Program-made: the position numbers and the translations under genes | The notes under the pieces: model-generated | What the model was told of the DNA's origin: nothing | The model's input: the letters and a program-made list of their open reading frames with translations, nothing else | Databases searched by the model: none | From: Bradyrhizobium zhanjiangense | GTDB lineage: Bacteria > Pseudomonadota > Alphaproteobacteria > Rhizobiales > Xanthobacteraceae | Direction of reading: 5' to 3' | NCBI RefSeq assembly: GCF_004114935.1 | Contig: NZ_CP022221.1 | Location: 7,089,001-7,153,000, forward strand | DNA length: 64,000 bases | In this document: positions 1 to 8,882 of the stretch, piece after piece | Position numbering within the stretch: position 1 is the first letter of the stretch | How the letters are laid out: the number at the start of each line of letters is the position of its first letter

Positions 1-903
1 CGCGTTCGATCCGGGCCGCTGCGTCACCACCATCGCAACGGCTGACTTTCGTAGTATGAAGCTGTTGGTAGTGTAGGCCAGCGCGCCAAGCTCGATCCGC
101 GCAACGTCGCGCAGCCGTACGGTACGGCCGTCGGAACCAGCCTTCACCACGATGTCCTCGAATTGCCTGATATCCTTGAGGCGCCCAGTGAAGACCAGGT
201 TCGGCTGGAATGCGCGATCCGCAATCGGTGGCTCTGCGATCTGGCCGCCCGCGATCTGCAGGTTTTGGGCCCGGACCGCGGCAATGACGTCGCTTGAGGT
301 CATACCGAGATTGGCGATCCGGTCAGGATCGAGCCACAACCGCATCGAATAGTCGCGCGCGCCAAACATCTGGATGTCGCCAATGCCATCGAGCCGCAGA
401 AGCTGGTCGCGCACCTGCAACAGCGTATAATTCGATATGTAGAGCTGGTCGAAGCTATCGTCGGGCGACAGCATGAACACGACCATCAGGATGTCGGGTG
501 AGTTCTTACGGGTGACTACGCCGTTGCGCTGCACCTCCTCCGGCAGCCGCGGCTGCGCGATCGCGACGCGGTTCTGCACCAGCACTTGGGCCTTGTCGAG
601 ATCGGTGCCAAGCTTGAAAGTCACGGTTATCGTGAGCTGGCCGTTGGAGGTCGCCTGGCTGTACAAGTACAGCATGTCCTCGACCCCATTGATCTCCTGC
701 TCGATGGGAGCTGCGACCGTATCGGACACAGTCTGTGCCGAGGCGCCGGGGTATTGCGTGGTGACCGTAACCGTAGGCGGCACTACCTGCGGATATTCAG
801 AGACGGGCAGCGTCTGGTACGCGATCGCGCCCACAATCAAGAGCACGATCGACAGCACCATCGCCAGAATGGGCTGATTGACGGAATGACGTCCGAGATT
901 CAT
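1..903 (-). CDS. RND efflux pump inner-membrane transporter (AcrB/MexB type), N-terminal part
   Basis: Reading the minus strand from the ATG at 903 gives a protein starting MNLGRHSVNQPILAMVLSIV, the first transmembrane helix of an HAE1-type RND permease. It is followed by the porter-domain pattern (YPGASAQTVSDTVAAPIEQ, GIGDIQMFGARDYSMRLWLD). Such proteins are about 1040 residues; only about 300 lie in the window and the gene runs off the left edge. It exports hydrophobic or toxic compounds with a membrane fusion protein and an outer membrane channel. Its ATG overlaps the stop of the upstream fusion-protein gene in an ATGA, so the two are translationally coupled. Substrate cannot be told from sequence. 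Confidence 0.93.
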   Translation of the reverse strand, partial: MNLGRHSVNQPILAMVLSIVLLIVGAIAYQTLPVSEYPQVVPPTVTVTTQYPGASAQTVSDTVAAPIEQEINGVEDMLYLYSQATSNGQLTITVTFKLGTDLDKAQVLVQNRVAIAQPRLPEEVQRNGVVTRKNSPDILMVVFMLSPDDSFDQLYISNYTLLQVRDQLLRLDGIGDIQMFGARDYSMRLWLDPDRIANLGMTSSDVIAAVRAQNLQIAGGQIAEPPIADRAFQPNLVFTGRLKDIRQFEDIVVKAGSDGRTVRLRDVARIELGALAYTTNSFILRKSAVAMVVTQRPGSNA

Positions 904-2093
904 GACTTACTGCCGCTGATCTCGACGCTGCGCGGGCTCACCTTAGCGCCAACGCGTGCTCGCTGGAGGCCGTCGATGATGACACGATCCTCCGGCTTCA
1001 GGCCTGTGCGAACAACGCGCAGTCCCTGATCCAACGGACCGAGTTCAACCGCACGCGCTTCCACAGTGTTGTCATCCTTGACCACGAACACGATCTTGCG
1101 CGACTGATCGGTCGCGATCGCTACATCTGGCAAAAGAAGCGCTTCATAGGGCGAGGAGCCAATTAGCCGCACGCGGCCGAACTGGCCGGGCAGGATGGAT
1201 AGATCGTGGTTCGGGATGATCGCGCGGCTGCGAAGCGTGCCGGTGGAGACGTCGAGCCGGTTGTCGATGAAATCCATATGGCCGTCGTGCGATGGTTTGG
1301 TCTCGCCGGTCAGCGCCACCTGCACTGGATTAGGCGTATCGCGTGAGCTCGGCCGCTTACCCTCGAACCACAGTTTGTTGTTCTTAAGATAGGTCGCCTC
1401 GTCAACGTCGAAATATACGTACATTGGGTCCATTGAAACAATCGTGGTAAGTAGCGTCGAGCCGCCGTTGTCGCTCCCCTGCACGAGGTTGCCGACGCTC
1501 ACAAAATGGCGGCTGACGCGGCCGGTTATCGGTGCCACCACATGCGTGAATTCGACATTAAGCTGGGCGGCCTTTAGCGCGCCTTCGGCAATAGTCTCAG
1601 CGGCGTGAGCGGCCTCCAATGCCGCGCGACGCTGGTCGACGACTTGCTCGGAGACAGCACTGGTCTTTACGAGGGTGAGCCCGCGCTCAAGCTCGCGCTT
1701 GGCCAGCTCTGTCTTGGCGCGCGCATCGGCGAGCTGACCGTCCGCTTGGGTCGCCACCGCCTCGAACGGGCGAGGGTCGATGATGTAGAGCAGATCGCCG
1801 GCGTGCACCATGTCGCCGTCTTTGAACTCGACACTGGTGACAAAGCCACCGACGCGGGCACGGACTTGCACCTCCTGGATCGCTTCGAACCTGCCGGTGA
1901 ACTCGTCCCAGTCGGTGACGGTGCGTTTGACCGGTTGCGCCACCGTAACGGACGGCGGAGGCGCGACCACCTGCGATTGCGCCTTCTCGTTGCAGCCCGC
2001 GAGCGTAAGCGCAAGTAGCATGCAGATCGATGCGCCAACGCATCTGCGAAAGCGACGAAACGGACGTCCGATGAACTGGATCGCCACAGCCAT
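900..2093 (-). CDS. RND efflux periplasmic adaptor (membrane fusion protein), lipoprotein
   Basis: The product (397 aa from the ATG at 2093) begins with a positively charged stretch, a hydrophobic helix and a lipobox (LALTLAGC), so it should be a lipid-anchored periplasmic adaptor. The biotinyl/lipoyl-like half-motif (RVGGFVTSVEFKDGDMVHAGD), alpha-hairpin and beta-barrel parts typical of AcrA/MexE proteins follow. I chose the ATG at 2093 because the residues before it are not adaptor-like and the signal sequence follows directly; the reading frame stays open upstream. It is the first gene of an operon with the RND permease. A copy of the conserved promoter/operator box lies 290 bp upstream in the same orientation. 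Confidence 0.92.
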   Translation of the reverse strand: MAVAIQFIGRPFRRFRRCVGASICMLLALTLAGCNEKAQSQVVAPPPSVTVAQPVKRTVTDWDEFTGRFEAIQEVQVRARVGGFVTSVEFKDGDMVHAGDLLYIIDPRPFEAVATQADGQLADARAKTELAKRELERGLTLVKTSAVSEQVVDQRRAALEAAHAAETIAEGALKAAQLNVEFTHVVAPITGRVSRHFVSVGNLVQGSDNGGSTLLTTIVSMDPMYVYFDVDEATYLKNNKLWFEGKRPSSRDTPNPVQVALTGETKPSHDGHMDFIDNRLDVSTGTLRSRAIIPNHDLSILPGQFGRVRLIGSSPYEALLLPDVAIATDQSRKIVFVVKDDNTVEARAVELGPLDQGLRVVRTGLKPEDRVIIDGLQRARVGAKVSPRSVEISGSKS

Positions 2094-2993
2094 TCTTTCA
2101 GCTGCGCTCACTTCCGGCTCTCCCAAGCGAGCTAGAACGCCGCATTGACTGAGACAGGTATCTTGCGGCCTTGCGAAGTTTGCGGTCATGTTCGATCGAT
2201 ACAAAGGCAATTACCGCACGAACGGCAGCAATGTCTTGGAAGTAGATAACTTGGCTGACGGCACCGCCAAGAGACGCGACAGCCTCAATTGCGCCGCTGC
2301 ATTGCATGTCGACTCTCCAATAGCATCGTGTTCCGCGTGTCGGTTCAGCGTTGAACGTTACGACACGAAGATGCTTTAGAGAGTGACCCTGCAGCACGGC
2401 GAAGGGAAATTACAATTCGACATCGACTTGATAAACGATGGTTATTGCTGCTTTCCGATTAGCATGATTATGTAGTCGAAATGCACGACCACACCGCACG
2501 CTGAGCCCGGCGCTTCGTTTCAGCAAAGACTCCTGAGCCGCGTTGAGGCGCAATGAACGGCGTCACGACACGCACACCGTTGCCGCGACTTCGGTCGCGA
2601 GCTCGAAGAGACGCTCATCAGTAACCTGCGCGAGCGACACGCACTACGAACAGTAAAGGTGAGCCATTCATGATGCGCATGAATAACTCAAATACATTTT
2701 AGCCGGCTAGCGGCTCATAGGCGAATTGGGCAGCTGGTGTGCTAAGATCCGCCATTCTATCAGGACATTACTTGCCTTCGGCGGAAGCTTCGACTGACGC
2801 TACCTTGTCTTGCTATGACACCGGTCGAACATTCAAAAGCACAATGAAGACGGTGATTGATCGAAAGAGACACTCCACCCAGCAATGAACGATTGATCGG
2901 AACACCGATGCGCGACGCAGACAATACTCGAAGGCCCGCCTATCTCGGAAGTCGTCTCGAACCCGGTTTCTTAACCGTGACTCTGTAGGGTGG
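2094..2993. other. Intergenic region
   Basis: About 900 bases with no convincing gene. The only structured element I see is the operator box at 2382-2447. Short reading frames on both strands lack ribosome binding sites and family resemblance. Confidence 0.5.
2382..2447 (-). promoter_or_regulatory. Conserved operator/promoter box, copy 1 (facing RND efflux operon)
   Basis: On the minus strand the core at 2445-2431 reads ATAACCATCGTTTAT. It is followed by TGTAATTTCCCTTCGCC and CTGCAGGGTCACTC, the same order of blocks seen in six other copies in this window. It points at the efflux operon. The ATA(A/G)-N7-(C/T)TAT spacing is like an OxyR/LysR-type half-site pair; the regulator is inferred, not known. 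Confidence 0.6.
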
Positions 2994-4034
2994 ATGATGG
3001 ACGCAATTGTTCACGGGCAAAATCGCAGTAGGCGTCTCGAGAAGCGCGATGGCTATGTCGCTCTTGCGCCGGCGGCGGCGGCGATTTGTTATCCATTTCT
3101 GCTCAATGCTTTCCATGCTATCGTCGGCACGCAAGCCGCAAGCCTGCCACCCGTCGCAATCGCCTGCGCGACCAGTGTTTTGGTCGTTGCGTTCGTGGTG
3201 CCGTTCCTCGGAATCGCTCTAGCTTGTCGACCAACGTCCGATCCCGGTTCAAGACGCCTCGCCTATGCGAGCGTTGTGTCGCCGACGCTCTATGTTTTTC
3301 TCGGCGTTGTGCAAGCCCTAATCAAGAGCCCTATTCCCGATGAGGTGATCTGGTGCGCGATCTGGCTCGCAATCGCGAAATGGTCGCAGTCTGCACGAGG
3401 TCCGGCTGAATCAGCTGAGCCTGTGGTCGGAGGTTGGCGGGTTGTCCATGGAGTAACGGCCGTGGTCCTGAGCCTATATGTGGTGTTTCATCTAGCGAAC
3501 CATCTGTTCGGCTTGATAGGTCCTGATGCGCACGCCGCAGTGATGAAGATCGGACGCGTGGTTTATCGCTCTGCCGTAGGTGAACCCTTGTTGGTTGCAA
3601 CCATGCTTTTCCAGATAGGGACCGGCCTCCTTCTGGCGTGGCGGTGGAGCGCCTCGGCGCATGACTTCCAGAGGACCTATCAGGTCGCTTCGGGCGCCTA
3701 TCTCTCAGTCTTCATTCTCGGCCACATGAATTCGGTCTTCGTCTACGCACGAAGCTTTCTCGGCATACCCACGGATTGGAACTTCGCGATCGGAGCTCCG
3801 ACTGGGCTCATTCATGACGCTTGGAACATCCGTCTGCTCCCTCACTACGCGCTCGGCGTCTTCTTTGTCTTGAGCCACCTCGCTTCAGGATTAAGGGTGG
3901 TGCTGATCGCACACGGTGTCGATCAACGTACTGCCGGTCGACTTTGGGGTGTCTGCATCGCTATAAGCGCCGTCGTAGCATCAGCGATAATCGCCGGAAT
4001 GTCTGGAATCAGAATCGGTGCATTCGCTTCGTGA
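2994..4034 (+). CDS. Multi-pass membrane protein resembling a di-heme cytochrome b anchor
   Basis: A 346-residue protein with about eight hydrophobic segments. I do not recognise a named family. Several histidines sit inside predicted membrane helices in patterns like those of succinate dehydrogenase/fumarate reductase cytochrome b anchors: HGVTAVVLSLYVVFHLANHL, FILGHMNSVF and LLPHYALGVFFVLSHLASG. Heme b binding is therefore plausible but inferred. The start is one of two adjacent ATGs (2994 or 2997) behind AGGGTGG. No partner flavoprotein or iron-sulfur gene is nearby, so a function as a dehydrogenase anchor is not supported. A 7-bp-arm hairpin follows 55 bp after the stop. Confidence 0.75.
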   Translation: MMDAIVHGQNRSRRLEKRDGYVALAPAAAAICYPFLLNAFHAIVGTQAASLPPVAIACATSVLVVAFVVPFLGIALACRPTSDPGSRRLAYASVVSPTLYVFLGVVQALIKSPIPDEVIWCAIWLAIAKWSQSARGPAESAEPVVGGWRVVHGVTAVVLSLYVVFHLANHLFGLIGPDAHAAVMKIGRVVYRSAVGEPLLVATMLFQIGTGLLLAWRWSASAHDFQRTYQVASGAYLSVFILGHMNSVFVYARSFLGIPTDWNFAIGAPTGLIHDAWNIRLLPHYALGVFFVLSHLASGLRVVLIAHGVDQRTAGRLWGVCIAISAVVASAIIAGMSGIRIGAFAS

Positions 4035-4088
4035 GTTTCGACCACAAAACTGCCTGGCATACGCCTTTTTCAGCGAGGCCCGTGGAAA

Positions 4089-4108
4089 CCATACGTCTCA
4101 TCGTATGG
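4089..4108 (+). terminator. Hairpin after the membrane protein gene
   Basis: Perfect 7-bp inverted repeat CCATACG / CGTATGG with a 6-nt loop, 55 bp downstream of the preceding stop codon. There is no T-run, so terminator function is only possible. Confidence 0.3.
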
Positions 4109-4239
4109 CGCTGCCAAGCGATGACTACGATCCGGCGATCGCCGATGGGACCTGGCGGAGAAGTCCCGACCCGCTTCCGTTTACGCTCCATCGCCCAGGT
4201 CATCGGCACTTGCGGTGCTGCAGCTATCCTATAGCCAAT

Positions 4240-4503
4240 CTAAGGCGTGCTCTCGCATTCTCCTACTGACGAGACGACCCGCTTCGGAAGATAGTGAAGA
4301 AAGGCAGTCGGTGGTATTTTCATTAACTGCCGGAAGGCAAACGAGAACGCGGCAACGCTGCTGAAGCCGACATCTGCCGCGGCGCGCGAGATTGAACGCC
4401 CGACCGAGAGTTGATCGATCGCAAAAGCTATTCTTGCTCTTTGTCGCCAAGCCTTGAGGATCAATCCAGTTTCCATTGAGAAAATGCCGCTCATCCTGCT
4501 CAA
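4240..4503 (-). pseudogene. AraC-family regulator, C-terminal DNA-binding remnant
   Basis: The minus-strand frame contains the second helix-turn-helix of an AraC/XylS regulator (SISRAAADVGFSSVAAFSFAF followed by RQLMKIPPTAF). Only about 87 residues are open; the ligand-binding domain and most of the first helix-turn-helix are missing. I see no continuation upstream, so this is most likely a decayed regulator gene rather than a small functional protein. Confidence 0.6.
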
Positions 4504-5039
4504 GAAGGATCAATCGAACGACAAGCTCGGCTTTCTCGGACGGTATATCGGGCGTAAGGCGGTGAGCATCAATTATGAGTTAGCCCTTTGTGGGTGTCGG
4601 CTTCGGCCTTTTCTAGACCCCGAACAAACACTGCGATGATGACGGCTGGATCCATAGAACGTAGCGCAGCTGCAAGTGGGATGAATGCTGCGGCTCGCTA
4701 CGTCGGATGGTCGCTGGGTTCCGCCTTGGTTTCGCTGATCTTCGGCCTAGCTAGGCGGAGATCATAGCGCGATCTTTTGTTTGGTTGCAGGAATGACCTT
4801 CGGCCTGATGGGAGCTGCTACCAGCAACGTTCGCCAACTTAGATAGCTTGCAAAACCGGAATGCCAGCACTTAGTCGAAAGTGTTGCGGTTATCTGACTA
4901 GGTGAGCCGCTGCAGACGTCGTGGCCGAACCCTAGCCAACCACGCAAAACATTCCTGAATCATGTCCTTGGCCAAGCGCCATCCAGACACGTGCGCCATC
5001 CATCGATCTCCCAGCTAATCCCCCGCTGCTTTGCTGCTT
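4504..5039. other. Intergenic region
   Basis: No supported gene or RNA. Short frames on both strands look like noise; this may be further debris of the AraC gene, but I cannot show it. Confidence 0.4.
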
Positions 5040-5519
5040 TCAATTTCTTGCAAAAAATTTGAGGTGGCGGACAAAACCGAGCACATCGTCGGGCATCAGA
5101 CGGCCGATCGCGCGGGTCGAATAGACGGCCGTCACCACTTGGCCTTCGGGGTTCAGGACGAAACCGGTTGCCTGGAGACAGACGGGATCGTCATTAACGA
5201 AGGCGCCGGTCACCGCGGAAACCGCTCGCGCGTCAGCACCGTAAGCGACGGGGAAACCGATTTTGTGCTTTTCGACGAGCATCTCCGACTTTTCCCGGTC
5301 GTCTACCGATACCGAGACGACCTTGATGCCTTCATCGACAAATTTGTCTGCCGCTCGCGCGAAAGCGGCGAGCTGAGCGTTGCAGTACGGGCACCAGGAG
5401 CCACGATGGAATAAAACCACGCCGAACCAACCTGCAAGATCGGCAGGCAGGCTGATTTTTCCGCCCCCGACGCGAGCGAAAGTAAGAGATGGAAAGGTGT
5501 CGCCGTTTTGCAGCATCAT
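5040..5519 (-). CDS. Peroxiredoxin-like thiol protein (AhpC/TSA superfamily)
   Basis: The product (159 aa) has a thioredoxin fold with the active site HRGSWCPYCN (Cys43 and Cys46), the pattern of the PRX-like2 group of the AhpC/TSA superfamily. Peroxide or disulfide reduction in the cytosol is the expected role; there is no signal peptide. I chose the ATG at 5519 because GAGG lies six bases before it; an in-frame GTG at 5531 is also possible. A conserved operator box lies 215 bp upstream and points at this gene, which fits control by an oxidant-sensing regulator. Confidence 0.88.
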   Translation of the reverse strand: MMLQNGDTFPSLTFARVGGGKISLPADLAGWFGVVLFHRGSWCPYCNAQLAAFARAADKFVDEGIKVVSVSVDDREKSEMLVEKHKIGFPVAYGADARAVSAVTGAFVNDDPVCLQATGFVLNPEGQVVTAVYSTRAIGRLMPDDVLGFVRHLKFFARN

Positions 5520-5733
5520 AATCGGCCTCACTGTTTGAACCGCAAGGCGCTCAAACCGCCCGCGGCTTCCTCAAGAATGGCCCCGCATCCGGTGACCAGG
5601 TCTCCTCGCTGATCCCCATCTCCGGAAGGCGCGCCGATACGATGAGGTCGTTGCTTCGCATTATCGAGCCGCCTAGCTTCTCAAGCCGACATTGTATGTC
5701 GGTCGCAGGATCGAATTATACGACGTTAGCTCG

Positions 5734-5803
5734 GAGATTGACCAAAGGACGTCGGCAACGCAAAATTGATTGTCGCCATAAAATCAATAAACGATAGTTA
5801 TAG
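5734..5803 (-). promoter_or_regulatory. Conserved operator/promoter box, copy 2 (facing peroxiredoxin-like gene)
   Basis: Minus-strand core at 5801-5787 is ATAACTATCGTTTAT, followed by TTTATGGCGACAATCAATTT and TTTGGTCAATCTC. These match the other copies block by block. It is oriented toward the peroxiredoxin-like gene. Confidence 0.6.
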
Positions 5804-6256
5804 TCACTCGCGCAGTGCGCCCCCGAGCCAGATGCCAGTGGCCGCGTCTGCAGAAACCCGCCGCCTCGGCAATCGATCAACGTCCCAGCCTGCGGCAAAC
5901 GGCCGCCTATCCACTCCTGGACTGACATTGCATGGCGCCAATGACGTCATGTGTAGCGTTGACGTGGCACACCTAATTCTCCAGGTGCGTGCGGCACGCG
6001 GGCTCGTCTCGCGTCGGACCTCATCAGCACAATGGACGCGTTGGAATAAAAACCATAACAGTCAGACATTTTCCCGTGAGGTGACGTCAGCTTAGCATCG
6101 CTCAAGCGAGCCCAACGTTCCACCACGAGTTTCAGATAACATTTGAAATAGCCAGTCTCGTGACGACCTCTTCCCGCCCGTTATAACGGATATGATCGTG
6201 ATTTTCCCATCGAGGATCATCATCTTTCCGACTTGTTTCTCAAAAGGACAAAGCCC
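5804..6256. other. Intergenic region
   Basis: No supported gene. It separates the operator box from the plus-strand cupin gene and probably carries the cupin promoter, which I could not place. Confidence 0.35.
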
Positions 6257-6673
6257 ATGAAGATCCAAACCATTATCGTCCTCAGCGCCGCTCTCGCCTT
6301 CTCGATGACCGGCCCTATTTGCGCCCATGATAGCGGGGCGGAAACCGTCACGAAGAACTTCGAGGCGGCTATTCCCAATATCCCTGGCAAGTCGCTGATT
6401 GCTGTGGAAGTCGATTACGCACCGGGCGCGGCCTCTCCGCCCCACACCCACGCGAACTCTGCTTTTATCTATGCATATGTGATCTCTGGCGCGATCGAGT
6501 CGAAGGTAAATGATAGCGAGACGCGCATCTATCGGGCCGGCGAGAGCTGGTCTGAATCTCCGGGTTCGCTCCACTCGATCAGCCGCAACGCGAGCAAGAC
6601 CGAGCCGGCGAAGCTGCTCGCCCTGTTCGTCCTTGACACCAATGACAGCCCGCTCACCACTCCTGCCAACTGA
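6257..6673 (+). CDS. Secreted small cupin protein
   Basis: A 138-residue protein with a clear signal peptide (MKIQTIIVLSAALAFSMTG, likely cut after ICA). One conserved cupin barrel follows: the metal-binding motif begins PPHTHANSAFIYAYVISG and the second motif is near GESWSESPGSLHSISRNAS. The ATG at 6257 has AAGGA upstream. Periplasmic single-domain cupins of this kind are common in rhizobia; substrate is unknown. It stands alone, with degraded sequence downstream. Confidence 0.85.
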   Translation: MKIQTIIVLSAALAFSMTGPICAHDSGAETVTKNFEAAIPNIPGKSLIAVEVDYAPGAASPPHTHANSAFIYAYVISGAIESKVNDSETRIYRAGESWSESPGSLHSISRNASKTEPAKLLALFVLDTNDSPLTTPAN

Positions 6674-6730
6674 CGCTTCAGACGCAGTGAGCAACGAACG
6701 TCCTCAAGGAGCTAACGATAGACGAGTACA

Positions 6731-7097
6731 ATGCGTTCACTCGGTTCGCCGGGCCTGCACCGCATCGAACGGATCTTAACCACGCTCGCTAGCACATTCT
6801 ACGACAAGCCAACTGCCCGCGCCGTCGAGGCTGTTTGCGGCAGGATCGGCAACCCCAACGCAGATCTTCACGCGCTACGATTGCGCAAACTACTTGCGCG
6901 ACGTCGAACAAACGCGCCTCAATGTCGCTAGACTTGATTGGGTAATCGGCAATTCGGCGACTCAAATTGCACCAGCTAAAACCGGTCGAGGGCGACCTCG
7001 GCTTCCTGCAGGAGGCACGGACTTTGACACCATCTACCGTATTTGTGTCAGTGCGCTGTCGCGACGAACTCCTGTCAGTTGGAGCGGCAGCGCATGA
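6731..7097 (+). pseudogene. Possible broken hypothetical gene
   Basis: Two overlapping plus-strand frames read as if they were one protein split by a frameshift near 6890 (…RAVEAVCGRIGNPNADLHAL then LRDVEQTRLNVARLDWVIGN…). I do not recognise the family and there is no good ribosome binding site. Reported only because the peptide composition looks coding. Confidence 0.25.
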
Positions 7098-7173
7098 GAT
7101 TCAGTGAATTTTGCAAGCAAACATCGCCAATTTCAGAGGGAATACGGCTCTTCGCGGTACTCGGGCTGATCAT

Positions 7174-7707
7174 TCATGCGCCGGGAATCATCGACTGAAA
7201 CACTTCATCACGCAGATAAAAGTAGTGGAAGAGGGCCGCGGCTGTATGCACGCCGGCAACCCAGAGGATGGCGTTACCTAGCGTGGCATGTATTTCCATC
7301 ATCAGATGACCCAGACCATGCGCTTTCGTGATCTGCGGAGCGATGTCGAATCCGGGAAGAGTGACGGGAATCCCCTCGAGCCAGGTACCAAGCACGGCCG
7401 TTGTTGGAATCGCAATGAGGAACACATAAAGCACGAAGTGGACGAGCTGCGCGATCAGGGTCATCCATCGCGGCGTCGGCTGCTTCGCTGGCGCGCTGTC
7501 GATCAGCCTCCATACCAACCGCAGTACGACGACACTGAAAACAAAAATTCCGAGCGTCTCGTGAATCCTCCGGAGCCCGTCCGCGGAGGCGGAATAGAGA
7601 GAGTAGCCATCGCCACTGCTCAGCACATAAGCGACAAGAACCAGCATGACCGTCAGCCAATGGAACAATCGGGCGCCGGCGCCGTAGCGAGAAGAAGTGC
7701 TGCGCAA
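7174..7707 (-). CDS. Cytochrome b561 (CybB family)
   Basis: A 177-residue membrane protein with four hydrophobic helices. It has the histidines expected for two b hemes: LFHWLTV in helix 1, the IHETLG region in helix 2, and HATLGNAILWVAGVHTAAAL in the C-terminal half. The family moves electrons from quinol or superoxide across the inner membrane. The only start not blocked by the upstream stop is a TTG at 7707. It directly follows a broken RidA-type gene and shares its upstream operator box. Confidence 0.9.
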   Translation of the reverse strand: MRSTSSRYGAGARLFHWLTVMLVLVAYVLSSGDGYSLYSASADGLRRIHETLGIFVFSVVVLRLVWRLIDSAPAKQPTPRWMTLIAQLVHFVLYVFLIAIPTTAVLGTWLEGIPVTLPGFDIAPQITKAHGLGHLMMEIHATLGNAILWVAGVHTAAALFHYFYLRDEVFQSMIPGA

Positions 7708-7712
7708 AGCGA

Positions 7713-8148
7713 TTACCTAACTTGGAAATTCACCACCGCCGCTTCGCCTCTGGCTCCGGGCAGCGTCACCCTGAAGGTGATTTCGACGAGCTGTTCAGGA
7801 AAGGCCAGTCTCGCCACACCGACCAGGTTGCTGGCGCATCGAGGCGTGCCGCACGCCTGCCTGCGCACGTTGCCCGCCGCGGCGAGTGCGGCGACGACGA
7901 GGACATGAAGCCTCTCCTGAACGGCGGTGTCCAACGTTGCTCCGAAGCGCGCTGAACTCCTGACGGCATTGGCGTCGGTCGCCCACATCTGTCGTTCCAT
8001 CATCGAGATCTCCGCGAGCCGACCGAATTCATCGAGAAGCAGGCGCTATCAGGTTGCGATTTTCGTGCCGGCTGAGTTGGCCCGAGACACGGGTCGCATC
8101 ACCGACCTCAAACTGTTGTCTTTCATATTGCCCCTCGTTGCTTTTCAC
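7713..8148 (-). pseudogene. RidA/YjgF-family protein, frameshifted
   Basis: Two minus-strand frames together give a full RidA-type protein. FEVGDATRVSGQLSRHENRN and LIAPA come from the first frame, then LLDEFGRLAEISMMERQM and a C-terminus CASNLVGVARLAFPEQLVEI from the second. The switch is near 8040, where one extra or missing T stops the first frame. RidA proteins deaminate reactive enamines/imines and some act as chlorination-activated chaperones. Conserved operator copy 3 lies about 50 bp upstream and cytochrome b561 follows 6 bp downstream. Exact start (GTG at 8148) is uncertain. Confidence 0.65.
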
Positions 8149-8199
8149 GCTGGTCGCGTCTCGTTGGCGGCATTTAGTATTTGAATGACGATAGTTGAA

Positions 8200-8267
8200 G
8201 AATGACCATGCAACTGCACCGAGTGAAATCACCTTTCGCCATAGAGTCGATAGACGATCGTTATTGC
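8200..8267 (-). promoter_or_regulatory. Conserved operator/promoter box, copy 3 (facing RidA pseudogene and cytochrome b561)
   Basis: Minus-strand core at 8264-8250 is ATAACGATCGTCTAT, followed by CGACTCTATGGCGAAAGG, TGATTTCACTCGG and GGTCATTC. It diverges from copy 4, which lies 210 bp away on the other strand. Confidence 0.65.
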
Positions 8268-8475
8268 CGCCTCCGCGGTGTGACGACGCCATAGCATGGA
8301 ATGCCTGCAGGCGCATATCCAAGCGACTGGCGCTCGCGCCTTTGGACAGATCGAGTTTTGCTCGTTCCATAGCGACGTCCGCTTACCCTTGTCGCAACCT
8401 AGGCGATCAGCGTAGGGCAACCTGGATCTCTGGAGATGCGACGGGTGGCATTCCTCACTACGACGCTGTTGGTCG

Positions 8476-8546
8476 GCGATAACGATCGTATATCGACTCT
8501 ATGTCGAAAGGTGATTTCCCTTGGCGGGCCTTGCAAGCTCATTCTC
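8476..8546 (+). promoter_or_regulatory. Conserved operator/promoter box, copy 4 (facing RidA fragment and oxidase operon)
   Basis: Core ATAACGATCGTATAT at 8479-8493, then CGACTCTATGTCGAAAGG, TGATTTCCCTTGG and CTTGCAAGCTCATTCTC. It ends 75 bp before a well-supported small reading frame at 8622. Confidence 0.65.
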
Positions 8547-8621
8547 CAACGCGTCGTCATACCGCAGCTTTCAAATGACGTCACCAACACGCGATCAGAT
8601 CGAGAAGCCAGGAGGCTCGAT

Positions 8622-8861
8622 ATGCAAAGCAACGGCGTAAACCCGGCCTCAGTAAGTGGTAAAGCCGCCGATTTCGGTGAACCATGGGAAGATGGCTACC
8701 GGTACGTAACGGCGGACAGGATTGGCGAAACGATCCATGTTTCCGACCAGCTCAGCTACAAAAATAAGGACAACGTGATCGCGCCGGATTCTCCCGATAA
8801 AGCCGGCCCGGTTGCAATGCCGCTGACGTCACGCTTTTGGCGCGCCTCAGGGCAACGCTGA
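8622..8861 (+). pseudogene. Truncated RidA/YjgF-like N-terminal fragment
   Basis: A 79-residue frame with an excellent ribosome binding site (AGGAGG, seven bases before ATG). The stretch DRIGETIHVSDQLSYKNKDN then VIAPDSP parallels the RidA N-terminal pattern and the pseudogene at 7713-8148. After about residue 60 it turns into unrelated sequence (MPLTSRFWRASGQR), so the rest of the RidA fold is missing. It lies between operator copy 4 and the oxidase genes and could be a translated leader. I consider it the decayed first gene of that transcript. Confidence 0.5.
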
Positions 8862-8882
8862 ACAACGTCGTCGAGGAGACGG

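Noticed and set aside
8029-8370. 113-codon minus-strand frame spanning operator copy 3
   Set aside because: The peptide RLSTLWRKVISL repeated in several frames is only the translated operator box. The real coding part starts after the box (RidA pseudogene).
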